DNA of 24,304 nt from PSLL01 sp964389705 (GTDB taxonomy: Bacteria > Desulfobacterota_D > UBA1144 > Nemesobacterales > CSP1-2): NCBI GenBank assembly GCA_964389705.1, contig CAYMEO010000039.1, positions 1 through 24,304 of the forward strand. Reading direction: 5' to 3'. Below are positions 6,927 through 14,663 of the stretch, in pieces (position 1 is the first letter of the stretch; each line of letters opens with the position of its first letter). The translations under genes and the position numbers were made by a program. The notes under the pieces were generated by a model, which had not been told where the DNA came from, searched no databases, and was given only the letters and a program-made list of their open reading frames with translations.

Positions 6927-7292
6927 TTATCCCTTATGCTGCTCGGCGTAGTGAATCATACCTGTAACATCAATCACTACAACAGGCTCGCCTCCAACAA
7001 CCCAAGCATCATGCCCAGGTGGTAGATGAGATACATCGCCCGGACCAAACTCAGATTCTGTGCCGTCATCCATTTTAACCCTCAACCGCCCTGAAACGTG
7101 GTACTGGGTGTGTGGAGCCTCACAGCTTTTGGTCTTGGCTATCGGCTTGACATGCTCCGACCACCTCCATCCAGGCTCAAGGGTGGCCCGGCCAAATGTA
7201 ACACCTTCGACTGTAACGATCTCCACCTTCCCTTTGGGAAATGTGCGAGTTTCATCCGGTGAGCTTAGACTCTTTTGTTGTATCTTTGCCAT
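6927..7292 (-). CDS. single-domain cupin
   Basis: The 121-residue protein is one cupin barrel. Motif 1 region: KSCEAPHTQYHVSGRLRVKM with two His; motif 2 region: EFGPGDVSHLPPGHDAWVVG with two more His, then a closing strand (VVVIDVTGM). It resembles the group that starts SPDETRTF..GKVE and carries GRATLEPGWRWSEHVKPIAK, often found as stand-alone genes in environmental bacteria. A metal in the barrel is likely from the His set. The reaction, if any, is unknown; stand-alone cupins range from dioxygenases to sensors. GAGGAGG lies before the ATG. It heads the small minus-strand group cupin - DUF1059 - azurin-like. Confidence 0.8.
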   Translation of the reverse strand: MAKIQQKSLSSPDETRTFPKGKVEIVTVEGVTFGRATLEPGWRWSEHVKPIAKTKSCEAPHTQYHVSGRLRVKMDDGTESEFGPGDVSHLPPGHDAWVVGGEPVVVIDVTGMIHYAEQHKG

Positions 7293-7653
7293 GTTTTTTA
7301 CCTCCTCAGGGTAGAATAGCTTGAGTATACACTAGAAATGCTTCTATTCATAATACAATATCATGATTAGAGAGAAATTCCGAATCGAAACGGATTACTA
7401 ACTAAAATTCTTAAATAGTCCCAACACTAAATAAGGGTTGGAGGAGGAACAGCAGTTTAGTTATTAAATACGACTGACGATAAAACCCTATACTTAAGAA
7501 GACAATCTTAATCCTTAGATTATATAGCCCCTCCTGTGCTCAGAGACCCAATCATCCAGCAAGTTAGGTCATTTTATAATTCACTTTGGTATAATATTTG
7601 CACATTGCTTTTAAAATCACTTGAAAAATTAAATTACCTTAAAGCCCTTATCT
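7293..7653. other. divergent intergenic region between cupin and ptsP
   Basis: There is no gene in this 361-nt stretch. It must hold promoters for both sides. On the minus strand TATACT (7324-7329) may serve the cupin. On the plus strand the best element is the extended -10 listed separately. A purine-rich GGAGGAGG near 7440 looks like a ribosome binding site, but no open frame follows it. Confidence 0.6.
7587..7595 (+). promoter_or_regulatory. extended -10 promoter element for ptsP
   Basis: TGGTATAAT is a perfect extended -10 (TGnTATAAT), 59 nt before the ptsP ATG. No good -35 is seen 16-18 nt upstream, which is usual for extended -10 promoters. Confidence 0.45.
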
Positions 7654-9951
7654 ATGAGTGGAGCAACATTAGTTGAAAGAGCCGATTTCCACCTTAAAAT
7701 CGTCCAGGAGATTAGCGACCTTGTTAATCAGTCTAGAGGCTTAGATAATATCCTAAAGAATATAGTCAACAAAATAGGCGATTCGCTTCACTTCGATGTG
7801 GTATCCATTTATTTGTGGGACAAACAAAATAACGAGTTAATTCTAAGGGCGACACGGGGTTTGAATGTAGCCTCAGATCATCCCATCCGCCTTAGACCAG
7901 ATGAGGGGCTGACGGGTCTTGTATATGAAACACGCCGATCCCTAATTGTCATGCCGGCATCTGGTCACCCCCGTTATAGGTATTTTCCCGATATTGGTGA
8001 GGAGGAATATGAAAGTTATATCGGTGTGCCTATTCTACTTCAGAACAGGTGCCTGGGTGTCCTTGTTGGACAGACAAAAGAGAAGCGATTAATCAATCCG
8101 GCAGAAGAAACACTATTTCAGATTATTGCCTCCCGCCTTGCAGGGCTCCTCGAAGTAGCGGATAGACTGGAGCGATTACGCGCCCCATCCGTTATTAAAC
8201 ACGAGACTAAAACATTTCAAGGCAAAGGCGTTTCGGGGGGATTCGCCGTAGGAACGGTCTATCTCTCTCGCGGTCTGTTTCAAGAGGTATCGGTAGATAA
8301 GCTTGAGTCATACGGTGTGGAAGAGGAAATCTCAAGGCTGTTGGATGCCCTAGTAAGTGTGGATAAGGATCTCCTCAGTCTCATTCAAGCCCTCGAGAAA
8401 GAAGGAGTACTATCCGAGAACGAGATAAACATATTTCAAACCCATCTTTTGATTTTAAAGGACTCTACCTTTCAGAAGACAATTATAGAAAAGATCAGAG
8501 AGAAGGGTATAGCAGCAGAACTCGGTGTCATAGAGGGAATTGAATCCATAGCAGGACAGTTTGAAAACTTGGATGATCCCTATCTTAGAGAAAGGGCGCA
8601 GGATTTTCGCGACCTTGGGGAAAAGATTCTCTATTACCTCTTACGCTCTAGGGGAAGGGAAAAGATCTTTACAAGACCCCGGGAAGGCTCCATCGTGGTT
8701 GCTTATGATCTGGGCCCTTCTTTCTTGGCAATGCTTCATAAAAATAAGATTGCAGCAATAGTAACCGAGAAGGGCGGAGAGACATCACACACAGCTATCC
8801 TTGCAAGGTCTCTGGGAATTCCCGCCGTTGTGGGAATAGGAAATATTTGCAATCTTGTGAAATCGGGTGAAACACTCCTAGTTGATGGAAAGACCGGATT
8901 TATTTTTTCGAATCCCGATAAAGACCTAGTTCTGGAATATGAAAATGCCTATAGTAATCTGGCCAGACTAAAAGAGGTTATTGAAAGAGAAGAAGCAGAT
9001 ACTCATGATACCTCTACCTCGATTAAATTGACGGCTAATATCGGATTTCCAGCCGACATAGAAGTGGCAAAACAATACCATTTAAAGGATGTGGGTCTCT
9101 TTCGGACAGAGTTTGCTTTTGCACAATATAGCAGATGGCCAGGAATCCCAGAACAGGCAAAAATCTATGAGGACTTAGCACGCCAATTTGAAGGGTACAT
9201 CACAATACGAACCCTGGATATAGGTGCCGATAAGCTACTTCCCTACTTTAACTTCCCTAACGAGGCAAACCCACTTCTTGGACTCAGGGCAATACGATTC
9301 TCTATGGAGAATCTAGATCTATTTGAGGATCAGATAAGGGCGATTTTGCTGACGGCAAAGAAAGGCTACCGTCTTCGAATCCTTCTCCCTATGGTATCCA
9401 ATGTATGGGAGGTAGAAACGACAAGGGAAATATTAGAACGGCTAGGAGCCGAGATAGGAATACCATATACCGACCTACCGCCCCTTGGAATTATGATGGA
9501 GGTGCCCGCTGTCCTTCATCAATTAGATGACTACAAAGACATTATTGATTTTGTTTCAGTAGGAACAAACGATCTAACCCAGTACCTCCTAGCCGTTGAT
9601 AGGAATTCCAACATTGTAGGACACCTATATTCCGGTTTTCATCCCGCCGTACTGCGGACACTTAATGATATCTTTCTAAAAACAAAATCCCTTGGAAAAG
9701 AGATTACGGTCTGTGGTGAATTGGCTGGAACAGCATCAGGGGCTCTGGCATTAATATCAATAGGATACCGTCAGTTAAGTGTTTTGCCCTCCCGCGCTCC
9801 GGTTATTCGATACCTATGCAAACGAATTAATGAGGATCTCTGCCGCAGTGTCCAATCCAAAATCTTGGGTGAGAAAAAGGAGAGAGAAATAGAGAGGTAT
9901 CTAAATGAAGCATTAGAATCTATTGACCCTAGCCTGGTTGAGTTTGAGTAA
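7654..9951 (+). CDS. ptsP: GAF-domain PEP-protein phosphotransferase (EI-Ntr)
   Basis: The protein takes phosphate from PEP and passes it to an NPr/HPr-type carrier, a regulatory phosphorelay rather than sugar uptake. It has 765 residues: a GAF sensor domain (about 10-170; FDVVSIYLWD, GLTGLVYETRRSLIV), the EI N-terminal helical domain (about 185-330; GKGVSGGFAVGTVYLSRG), the phosphohistidine domain with active His379 in GGETSHTAILARSLGIPAVVG-type sequence, and the PEP-binding barrel with GLFRTEF, IRTLDIGADK, GIMMEVPA, SVGTNDLTQYLLAVDR and the catalytic Cys687 in VCGELAG. All key residues are present. The start has no obvious Shine-Dalgarno. No HPr, NPr or EIIA gene is in the window, so partners must lie elsewhere. 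The last 39 nt overlap the hydrolase gene tail to tail. Confidence 0.93.
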   Translation: MSGATLVERADFHLKIVQEISDLVNQSRGLDNILKNIVNKIGDSLHFDVVSIYLWDKQNNELILRATRGLNVASDHPIRLRPDEGLTGLVYETRRSLIVMPASGHPRYRYFPDIGEEEYESYIGVPILLQNRCLGVLVGQTKEKRLINPAEETLFQIIASRLAGLLEVADRLERLRAPSVIKHETKTFQGKGVSGGFAVGTVYLSRGLFQEVSVDKLESYGVEEEISRLLDALVSVDKDLLSLIQALEKEGVLSENEINIFQTHLLILKDSTFQKTIIEKIREKGIAAELGVIEGIESIAGQFENLDDPYLRERAQDFRDLGEKILYYLLRSRGREKIFTRPREGSIVVAYDLGPSFLAMLHKNKIAAIVTEKGGETSHTAILARSLGIPAVVGIGNICNLVKSGETLLVDGKTGFIFSNPDKDLVLEYENAYSNLARLKEVIEREEADTHDTSTSIKLTANIGFPADIEVAKQYHLKDVGLFRTEFAFAQYSRWPGIPEQAKIYEDLARQFEGYITIRTLDIGADKLLPYFNFPNEANPLLGLRAIRFSMENLDLFEDQIRAILLTAKKGYRLRILLPMVSNVWEVETTREILERLGAEIGIPYTDLPPLGIMMEVPAVLHQLDDYKDIIDFVSVGTNDLTQYLLAVDRNSNIVGHLYSGFHPAVLRTLNDIFLKTKSLGKEITVCGELAGTASGALALISIGYRQLSVLPSRAPVIRYLCKRINEDLCRSVQSKILGEKKEREIERYLNEALESIDPSLVEFE

Positions 9952-10899
9952 ATCGCATAGTTTTTTAACACCGGGAAAAGAGAGGATTTTCCTCCACCAC
10001 ACTTTTCTTTCCTTAGTCTTCCCCGTTATCTCATTTAAGAAATTAAGAACGATTCTATTGAACTCATCGGCCTTTTCAATAAAGAGGAGATGTCCGGTCC
10101 CTTCGAGGGTAATAAACTCTGAGTTCGCAATACCCTCTGCAAGGCGCTTTGAGATTTCAGCAGGGACGATTCTATCCTCGGAGCCAGTTACTACGAGGGT
10201 CGGAGCCTTTATTTGGTATACCCTATCAGCCGCGTCAAATTCCACCGCGGCTATAAACTGGCGTTTCCATGCATAGAGCGGTTGTGGGTTGGCAAGCCGC
10301 CAATCTACAATACGGTCAACCTCCTCATTATGGGTTTTAAAATATTCGGGTGTAAAGGCCAAAGAAAGCCCATAGCGAACCCTTCTCTCTGGCGTTAAGC
10401 CAAAGGAATTGATCATCGGAGCACTACCCTTACCACCAAGCTGAATCACATCTGGCATTAATCCCCATAGTTTTGCAAAGCTGTTCCAGAGCCTAGAACC
10501 CATGGGCATAGTGTATTTCCCCCCAAAACTCGTCGAAACTAAAATAAGGCTCTTTACCATATCTGGATGCCTTAGTGCCAACTCCTCAGCAATAAAACCG
10601 CCCATGGAAACCCCGAGGACATGAGCCGGATATTGACCGAGGGCCTTGAGAAGACCCGCTGCATCTTCTGCCATCATCTCGATTGTATATTCAACATCGG
10701 GTTTATCTGTGTTTCCGACCCCACGGTTATCAAAAACAATAACTCTATATTTCCTAGAAAGATCGGGAATCTGTTTAAACCACATCCAGCTTGAGTAGCC
10801 AAGCCCCTCAATGAGAAGAAGGGACTCACCCTCTCCGTAGATTTCATAGTATATATTGATGCCATTTACCTTTATCTTGCCGCGTCTATGATTTTCCAT
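9913..10899 (-). CDS. alpha/beta hydrolase, 3-oxoadipate enol-lactonase-like
   Basis: The 328-residue alpha/beta hydrolase has a readable triad: Ser98 in the nucleophile elbow GVSMGG, Asp242 in GSEDRIVP and His270 in GTGHLLF. The oxyanion region is LIEGLGYSSWMW, and FDNRGVGNTDKP is typical of the PcaD/esterase branch. It is longer than PcaD (about 260) by a basic C-terminal tail after residue 290 (KTKERKVWWRKILSF), which is the part that overlaps ptsP. Its start overlaps the CMD-family gene by 14 nt on the same strand. A PcaC/PcaD-like pair hints at lactone or beta-ketoacid breakdown, but no other protocatechuate-pathway gene is seen, so the substrate remains open. Confidence 0.85.
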   Translation of the reverse strand: MENHRRGKIKVNGINIYYEIYGEGESLLLIEGLGYSSWMWFKQIPDLSRKYRVIVFDNRGVGNTDKPDVEYTIEMMAEDAAGLLKALGQYPAHVLGVSMGGFIAEELALRHPDMVKSLILVSTSFGGKYTMPMGSRLWNSFAKLWGLMPDVIQLGGKGSAPMINSFGLTPERRVRYGLSLAFTPEYFKTHNEEVDRIVDWRLANPQPLYAWKRQFIAAVEFDAADRVYQIKAPTLVVTGSEDRIVPAEISKRLAEGIANSEFITLEGTGHLLFIEKADEFNRIVLNFLNEITGKTKERKVWWRKILSFPGVKKLCDLLKLNQARVNRF

Positions 10900-11332
10900 T
10901 CTGCTTCATCAGATCCAGGGAGTGGCTTATCCGTTGCTCTTTCTCTTTGTCAATTATCAAACCCCTTTCTTTAAAAACCTCCTTTGCAGCATACATAGCA
11001 TTAAGCGCTGCCGGGAAACCGGCATAGACCGCCATTTGAATGATTATTTCTATAATCTCTTGAGGCGAAACCCCAACATTAAGCGCCCCATTAATATGCA
11101 CCTTTAACTGTGAAACGGCATTGCCTAATGCTGTAAGTGCTGCAATAGTGACAATCTCCCTGGATCTTAGGTCTAACCCAGGACGGCTGTAGACATCTCC
11201 AAAGGGAAATTCAATTATATAGCGGGCCAAGTCAGGGGATATATCTTTTAGCCGCTCAATCAGTTGCTCCCCAACTTTAGCATCAATCTCATTGAGTTTT
11301 TTTAATCCACGTTCATATCTATCTCTACTCAT
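10886..11332 (-). CDS. carboxymuconolactone decarboxylase family protein
   Basis: The 148-residue, all-helical protein matches the CMD family: an N-terminal YERGLKKLNEID, then FPFGDVYSRPGLDLRSREIV, then HINGALNVGVSPQEIIEIII and the aromatic helix AVYAGFPAALNAM. It has no CxxC pair, so it is of the PcaC type rather than the AhpD disulfide type. The Glu in SREIVTIAAL and the His in KVHINGAL are the usual active-site positions. AAAGGAG lies about 8 nt before the ATG. The stop falls inside the start of the hydrolase gene, which strongly suggests one transcript and coupled translation. PcaC-PcaD neighbours or fusions are common in protocatechuate pathways, yet the rest of that pathway is absent here. 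Confidence 0.83.
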   Translation of the reverse strand: MSRDRYERGLKKLNEIDAKVGEQLIERLKDISPDLARYIIEFPFGDVYSRPGLDLRSREIVTIAALTALGNAVSQLKVHINGALNVGVSPQEIIEIIIQMAVYAGFPAALNAMYAAKEVFKERGLIIDKEKEQRISHSLDLMKQNGKS

Positions 11333-11510
11333 TATGATTCTCCTTTTTTATTCTCAATCACCTATAATAACCGTTTTGCCTCCTTTTTTTACTCCTTCAA
11401 AAAGTGTAGAATAAACACACTAAGGTCTTGCCTCATCAGTTATCTAAAGAAGCCCAATGAATGTTAACGCAATCTTAAGGACCTATTTTCTATAAATTAA
11501 TTCCAAAGAA

Positions 11511-11873
11511 CTAGTAATGAAATACAGTTGCGGCAGGATTATGTTGAATTGTCTGTTGATGGGATTCTCCCCTAGCCTTAGCCTCTATGAGAGAAATGAG
11601 CCTGCTTTTTAATTCCTCATTGGGAAGAGAAACCCCCGGAAGGATATACCCTAAGAGAGCAATCTCTAGGAAATACTCTACATTAGAGCGGATGAGATCG
11701 TCTGGATATCCAGTGTAGTGCTGAGATATGTTCCAGTAAATCATATCTTTAAGTTCTTTAGCGGCTTCTAAGACATCACCTGTATTCTCCTTTTGCTGCT
11801 TCATCCACACACCCAGATTAAATGCCATTATGATTGACTCCCTGAGACCTTGTAATTGAATTCCCTCTTGCAT
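11511..11873 (-). CDS. unknown 120-aa helical protein
   Basis: I recognise no family. The protein is mostly helical and soluble: AFNLGVWMKQQKENTGDVLE, then KELKDMIYWNISQHYTGYPD, then VEYFLEIALLGYILPG and a C-terminal helix ELKSRLISLIEAKARG followed by a short polar tail. It has no Cys and no signal peptide. TAGGAGG about 8 nt before the ATG supports the start. It lies in a minus-strand run between the phasin-like gene and the CMD/hydrolase pair, with 178 nt on the CMD side, so shared regulation with either is uncertain. Confidence 0.65.
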   Translation of the reverse strand: MQEGIQLQGLRESIIMAFNLGVWMKQQKENTGDVLEAAKELKDMIYWNISQHYTGYPDDLIRSNVEYFLEIALLGYILPGVSLPNEELKSRLISLIEAKARGESHQQTIQHNPAATVFHY

Positions 11874-11929
11874 AATATTTACCTCCTAGAGCTTAATTAT
11901 AATTATGTGTCTAATCCATCCACGCTTGT

Positions 11930-12136
11930 TTATTTTAGCCACTTCTCCATCCACAGTTTTGTCTTTTCAGCCAACTCCTTGGTTGATGTATAGGACACGT
12001 ATTTGTCATCTATATAGACCCCCCAATAGGTAATCGGCAGATGATGCCTTTTAATGTGCTCTTCTCTATACTCGACCGCTGATAATACGCAGCTACAATC
12101 CGGATTAACTGTAAAAGGAGCTACTGTTATTACCAT
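11930..12136 (-). CDS. unknown 68-aa protein
   Basis: I do not recognise it. It reads MVITVAPFTVNPDCSCVLSA, then VEYREEHIKRHHLPITYWG, then VYIDDKYVSYTSTKELAEKT, ending in a helix (KLWMEKWLK). A CxC pair (Cys14, Cys16) and a HxxxHH-like stretch could bind a metal, but this is only a guess. The mixed strand-helix pattern resembles a small soluble alpha/beta protein. GAGGAG lies somewhat far (about 11 nt) before the ATG. It sits 44 nt after the phasin-like gene on the same strand and 56 nt before the 120-aa gene, so the three may be one transcript from the promoter at 12645-12672. Confidence 0.6.
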   Translation of the reverse strand: MVITVAPFTVNPDCSCVLSAVEYREEHIKRHHLPITYWGVYIDDKYVSYTSTKELAEKTKLWMEKWLK

Positions 12137-12180
12137 CTTTCAACCACTCCTCTTAAAGAGCTATATAGATAACTCAAGTA

Positions 12181-12609
12181 TTAAGCTCCAAAGAATTTGA
12201 AATACTCATCAAAACCTAAAAAGGCCTTTTCTGCGGTTTTCTGTGTAAGACTCAGTGTGTTCTTTGCAAGCCTCTCAGATACATTTTTTACTAGGTTTAT
12301 GTAGTCTCTCTGAGCACCAATTATACGATTAAAGTTCCCTTCAAAGGCCTTGTAACTGCTATCCCAAAAGCCAAATACCTCTTTAGGGAGAAACCTCTCA
12401 GAAGCGGCCTTTATCTGATCGGCATACTCCTTTTGGGTTGCTAGAAAATAATCAATCTGAGCATTTGCAAACTTCTGATTCTCTTCCCAAATCGAGAGGG
12501 CTATCTTGAGATTAGAAAGATAATTGTCCTTTACTAGACCGCTAAGATCCTTAAAGACCTCAGTAAAATCAGCAACTTTTACCTCTTCCTTCTCTTTTCT
12601 CTCTGCCAT
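12181..12609 (-). CDS. phasin-like helical protein
   Basis: The 142-residue protein is almost wholly amphipathic helix: VADFTEVFKDLSGLVKDNYL, then NLKIALSIWEENQKFANAQI, FLATQKEYADQIKAASERF, then FWDSSYKAFEGNF and a C-terminal helix ending KAFLGFDEYFKFFGA. Aromatic and Gln spacing recalls phasins, which coat polyhydroxyalkanoate granules, and the helical regions of PhaE-type synthase subunits. No PHA synthase is in the window, so a surface-coat or scaffold role is inferred. The ATG at 12609 is chosen because GGAGG lies just before it and a promoter lies 29 nt upstream of it; an upstream start at 12693 would lie outside that transcript. fadI and fadJ further along could share acyl-CoA intermediates. 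Confidence 0.55.
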   Translation of the reverse strand: MAERKEKEEVKVADFTEVFKDLSGLVKDNYLSNLKIALSIWEENQKFANAQIDYFLATQKEYADQIKAASERFLPKEVFGFWDSSYKAFEGNFNRIIGAQRDYINLVKNVSERLAKNTLSLTQKTAEKAFLGFDEYFKFFGA

Positions 12610-12644
12610 AATAAATCTACCTCCTATGGGTTTATTTAAGATTA

Positions 12645-12672
12645 ATGATAATACCAAAAAAGGATTTGTCAA
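12645..12672 (-). promoter_or_regulatory. sigma70-type promoter for the phasin-like gene
   Basis: On the minus strand a perfect TTGACA (complement of 12667-12672) is followed after 16 nt by TATCAT (complement of 12645-12650). Transcription would start near 12638, giving a short leader with AGGAGG before the ATG at 12609. This is the best promoter match in the window. Confidence 0.68.
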
Positions 12673-12960
12673 GCTTTTTGTTCGCATTTGCAAATAGATG
12701 ATCTATATATATGTCTCTGATATAATTAGTAAATCTATTTGTAATCGTCTTTAATTTACGCAATTGCTAATAAACTAGAGAATTATAGCCCATAGTACCA
12801 GTTAACCCTCAGATTATAGGTCAATAATAGCCAAAGGTTCTTTAACCCTAAGAAATTCATATACTTTTTTCAGTTATCCGCATTGATTAATATCGCATTA
12901 TTGGGTATAAGATTATTTTCCAAATTCGGTCCTTTTAGCAGAGAAAGGGAGAATAGTCCT

Positions 12961-13557
12961 ATGTCAGAAACCGAACTTCCAAATCTAGATGAGATTAAAG
13001 AGATTAAAGAGAAGAGCTTTACCAAGCGCGTGGCACTCGCTACGGGAATCTTCGCAGTTGTCTTAGCCATTGCATCCCTAGGGGGAAAGGAGGCCACAAA
13101 GGAAGCACTCCTAGCTCAGCAGCAGGCCTCAGACCAATGGGCATTCTATCAGGCAAAGGTAATCCGTGAGCACCAAAATGGCAACGAGAAACTGCATCTG
13201 GAGGCGGAATTAGCCGAACGCGGCCCAAACATGAAGCCCGAGGCGCGCCAGAAGTTTGAGGCACTTATAGAAAAGTTTGCAGAAGAGGAAAGGCGTTACA
13301 ATGCCGAGAAAAAAAATATAGAGGAAGAGGCTAAGAAACTAGAGCGTGAAAGAGACCTAAACCGTGATAAGGACTCTTATTTCGAGTATGCCGAGGTACT
13401 GCTCCAGATAGCCATTGTAATGTCATCTATTTCAATCCTCTCTGTTTCACGCCCTATTTTCTTCTTTAGTTTAGTTCTGGCTATAGTTGGAGCCATTCTT
13501 ACCATAGGTGGCTATACACTGTCCTTTAGGATTCCATTTCTACACGGGGGACATTAA
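12961..13557 (+). CDS. DUF4337 membrane protein
   Basis: The 198-residue protein has an N-terminal acidic stretch (SETELPNLDEIKEIKEK), one membrane helix (VALATGIFAVVLAIASLGG, about 25-44), a long charged coiled coil (about 60-150; AEEERRYNAEKKNIEEEAKK) and two close membrane helices at the C-terminus (LLQIAIVMSSISILSV and FSLVLAIVGAILTIGG). This order, with GGKEATKEALLAQQQASDQW following the first helix, is that of DUF4337, an inner-membrane family of unknown function. ATG 12961 is preferred over an upstream TTG at 12883 because AGGGAG lies about 9 nt before it. An extended -10 (TGATATAAT, 12718-12726) may drive it with a long leader. It opens the group of small envelope genes on the plus strand. 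Confidence 0.8.
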   Translation: MSETELPNLDEIKEIKEKSFTKRVALATGIFAVVLAIASLGGKEATKEALLAQQQASDQWAFYQAKVIREHQNGNEKLHLEAELAERGPNMKPEARQKFEALIEKFAEEERRYNAEKKNIEEEAKKLERERDLNRDKDSYFEYAEVLLQIAIVMSSISILSVSRPIFFFSLVLAIVGAILTIGGYTLSFRIPFLHGGH

Positions 13558-13673
13558 TACCCGAGGCCAATGTGCCAAGGATCGCTATTGTGTAAATTTA
13601 CCCACCCCTAATCTACCAAATTGTATAGAAAAAACACATTTTCACCCCTTCTATAACATTTCTCATATGTAAC

Positions 13674-13692
13674 TCGCTATAAATATTAGCGA
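13674..13692. promoter_or_regulatory. dyad upstream of the DUF3309 gene
   Basis: TCGCTA and TAGCGA form a perfect 6-bp inverted repeat around a 7-nt AT-rich centre, 70 nt before the DUF3309 ATG. It could be an operator or a weak terminator of the DUF4337 gene. Confidence 0.28.
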
Positions 13693-13761
13693 TGAATCCA
13701 CTGGCACAGATATTGCAATTTAAAAATAAGTAATAATAACAAAAGGAGATTGGAATCACAT

Positions 13762-13920
13762 ATGACACTTATTCTGTTAATAATACTCGTCCTATTGCTT
13801 ATTGGAGTACTGCCCACCTGGCCATATAGTAGTGATTGGGGCTATTATCCAGGCGGCACAATTGGGTTAATTTTATTAATACTAATTATACTATTGCTAT
13901 TGGGCTACATCCATCTGTGA
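13762..13920 (+). CDS. DUF3309 small membrane protein
   Basis: The 52-residue protein has two membrane helices around a short aromatic loop: TLILLIILVLLLIGVLPTWP, then YSSDWGYYPGG, then IGLILLILIILLLLGYI. The LPTWPYS..WGY.P.G core is the signature of the DUF3309 family, which are about 50 residues and of unknown function, often near stress or envelope genes. AAGGAG lies about 11 nt before the ATG. It is 24 nt before a 22-codon membrane ORF and probably co-transcribed with it. It was too short for many gene finders. Confidence 0.85.
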   Translation: MTLILLIILVLLLIGVLPTWPYSSDWGYYPGGTIGLILLILIILLLLGYIHL

Positions 13921-13943
13921 TAGATATCAAGGAGGCACGAAAG

Positions 13944-14012
13944 ATGGACATATTCCTTGCGGGCATAACAATTTCATTAATTGTTACGGCATTTATTGTC
14001 TCTATCATATAG
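13944..14012 (+). CDS. 22-aa single-helix membrane peptide
   Basis: The short frame MDIFLAGITISLIVTAFIVS ends II and a TAG. A very good AAGGAGG lies about 7 nt before the ATG, 24 nt after the DUF3309 stop. Almost the whole chain is one membrane helix with no charges after Asp2, the form of regulatory or stress membrane peptides. No family can be named. The strong ribosome binding site and the position between DUF3309 and the exported Cys-rich gene are the main support. Confidence 0.5.
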   Translation: MDIFLAGITISLIVTAFIVSII

Positions 14013-14075
14013 ATTATTTTTGTGCAATGAAAAAAGGTTTCCTGTAAAGATAAAATCCAATAAGGAGAAAAAACC

Positions 14076-14477
14076 ATGAGATACTCTTTATCTCTTCTAC
14101 TGGTATCGGCTATCACTATCCTTTCCCCCTTTAGCTATGGAAGTGGTGTGCTGGCTGCATCCAATAAGGGTACCCCGGCGTGTGGTCAATCCAAGGTGAT
14201 GGGGGAGGCAACCCAAATCTATGACAGTTCACAGGATTGCCTTAAGGGGCTCAAAGACCTCAAGGATAAGGCCAAGGACGACGCTATAGATAAGTGTAAG
14301 AGCTACTGCGATTTTTTAAGCGATAAATGTGAAATGAATCCGCCTCTTACCCGCGAAGATATTAAAGTTGCTGATTATACCTGTAATAAACATATGCAGG
14401 ACGATAATAAGATTCATCTCAGGGTAATTGCTGAAAAGGAATGCACCTGTAAAGCAAAGGAACAGGAGAAAAAGTAG
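14076..14477 (+). CDS. Cys-rich exported protein of unknown function
   Basis: The 133-residue protein starts with a signal peptide (MRYSLSLLLVSAITILSPFS, cleavage likely near VLAAS). The mature part is small, polar and holds eight Cys: PACGQ, QDCLKG, DKCKSYC, DKCEM, YTCNK and KECTC. This even number suggests four disulfides in the periplasm, or metal binding. Lys- and Asp-rich helices (LKDLKDKAKDDAIDK) lie between. TAAGGAG lies about 9 nt before the ATG. I know no family with this pattern. It is the last plus-strand gene of the small envelope group (DUF4337, DUF3309, the 22-aa peptide). Confidence 0.68.
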   Translation: MRYSLSLLLVSAITILSPFSYGSGVLAASNKGTPACGQSKVMGEATQIYDSSQDCLKGLKDLKDKAKDDAIDKCKSYCDFLSDKCEMNPPLTREDIKVADYTCNKHMQDDNKIHLRVIAEKECTCKAKEQEKK

Positions 14478-14663
14478 AAGCACAATACAGTTAACTGGCT
14501 TCCTTTCTGTAATCTAAGAGAGAGTTGAATACCAGTCCACAGCTATTGATAAGAGAAGAAAGGGACACAGAATCCAATCGCAGCCTGTCGTATCAGATAA
14601 GAAGAAAAGAGGGTTAAGAAATCGGCTTAGAACGACTTTTCTTTTTGGGCGATTAATTAAAGG

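Noticed and set aside
12610..12693. Upstream start adding 28 residues to the phasin-like protein
   Set aside because: It lies upstream of the transcription start of a strong promoter, while the ATG at 12609 has a GGAGG site.
12883..12960. TTG start for the DUF4337 protein
   Set aside because: The ATG at 12961 has a better site and gives the acidic N-terminus usual for the family.
14616..14646. Possible terminator between the Cys-rich gene and fadJ
   Set aside because: The stem AAGAAATCG with CGACTTTTCTT needs a 2-nt bulge and is AT-rich, so support is too weak, although a T-run follows.
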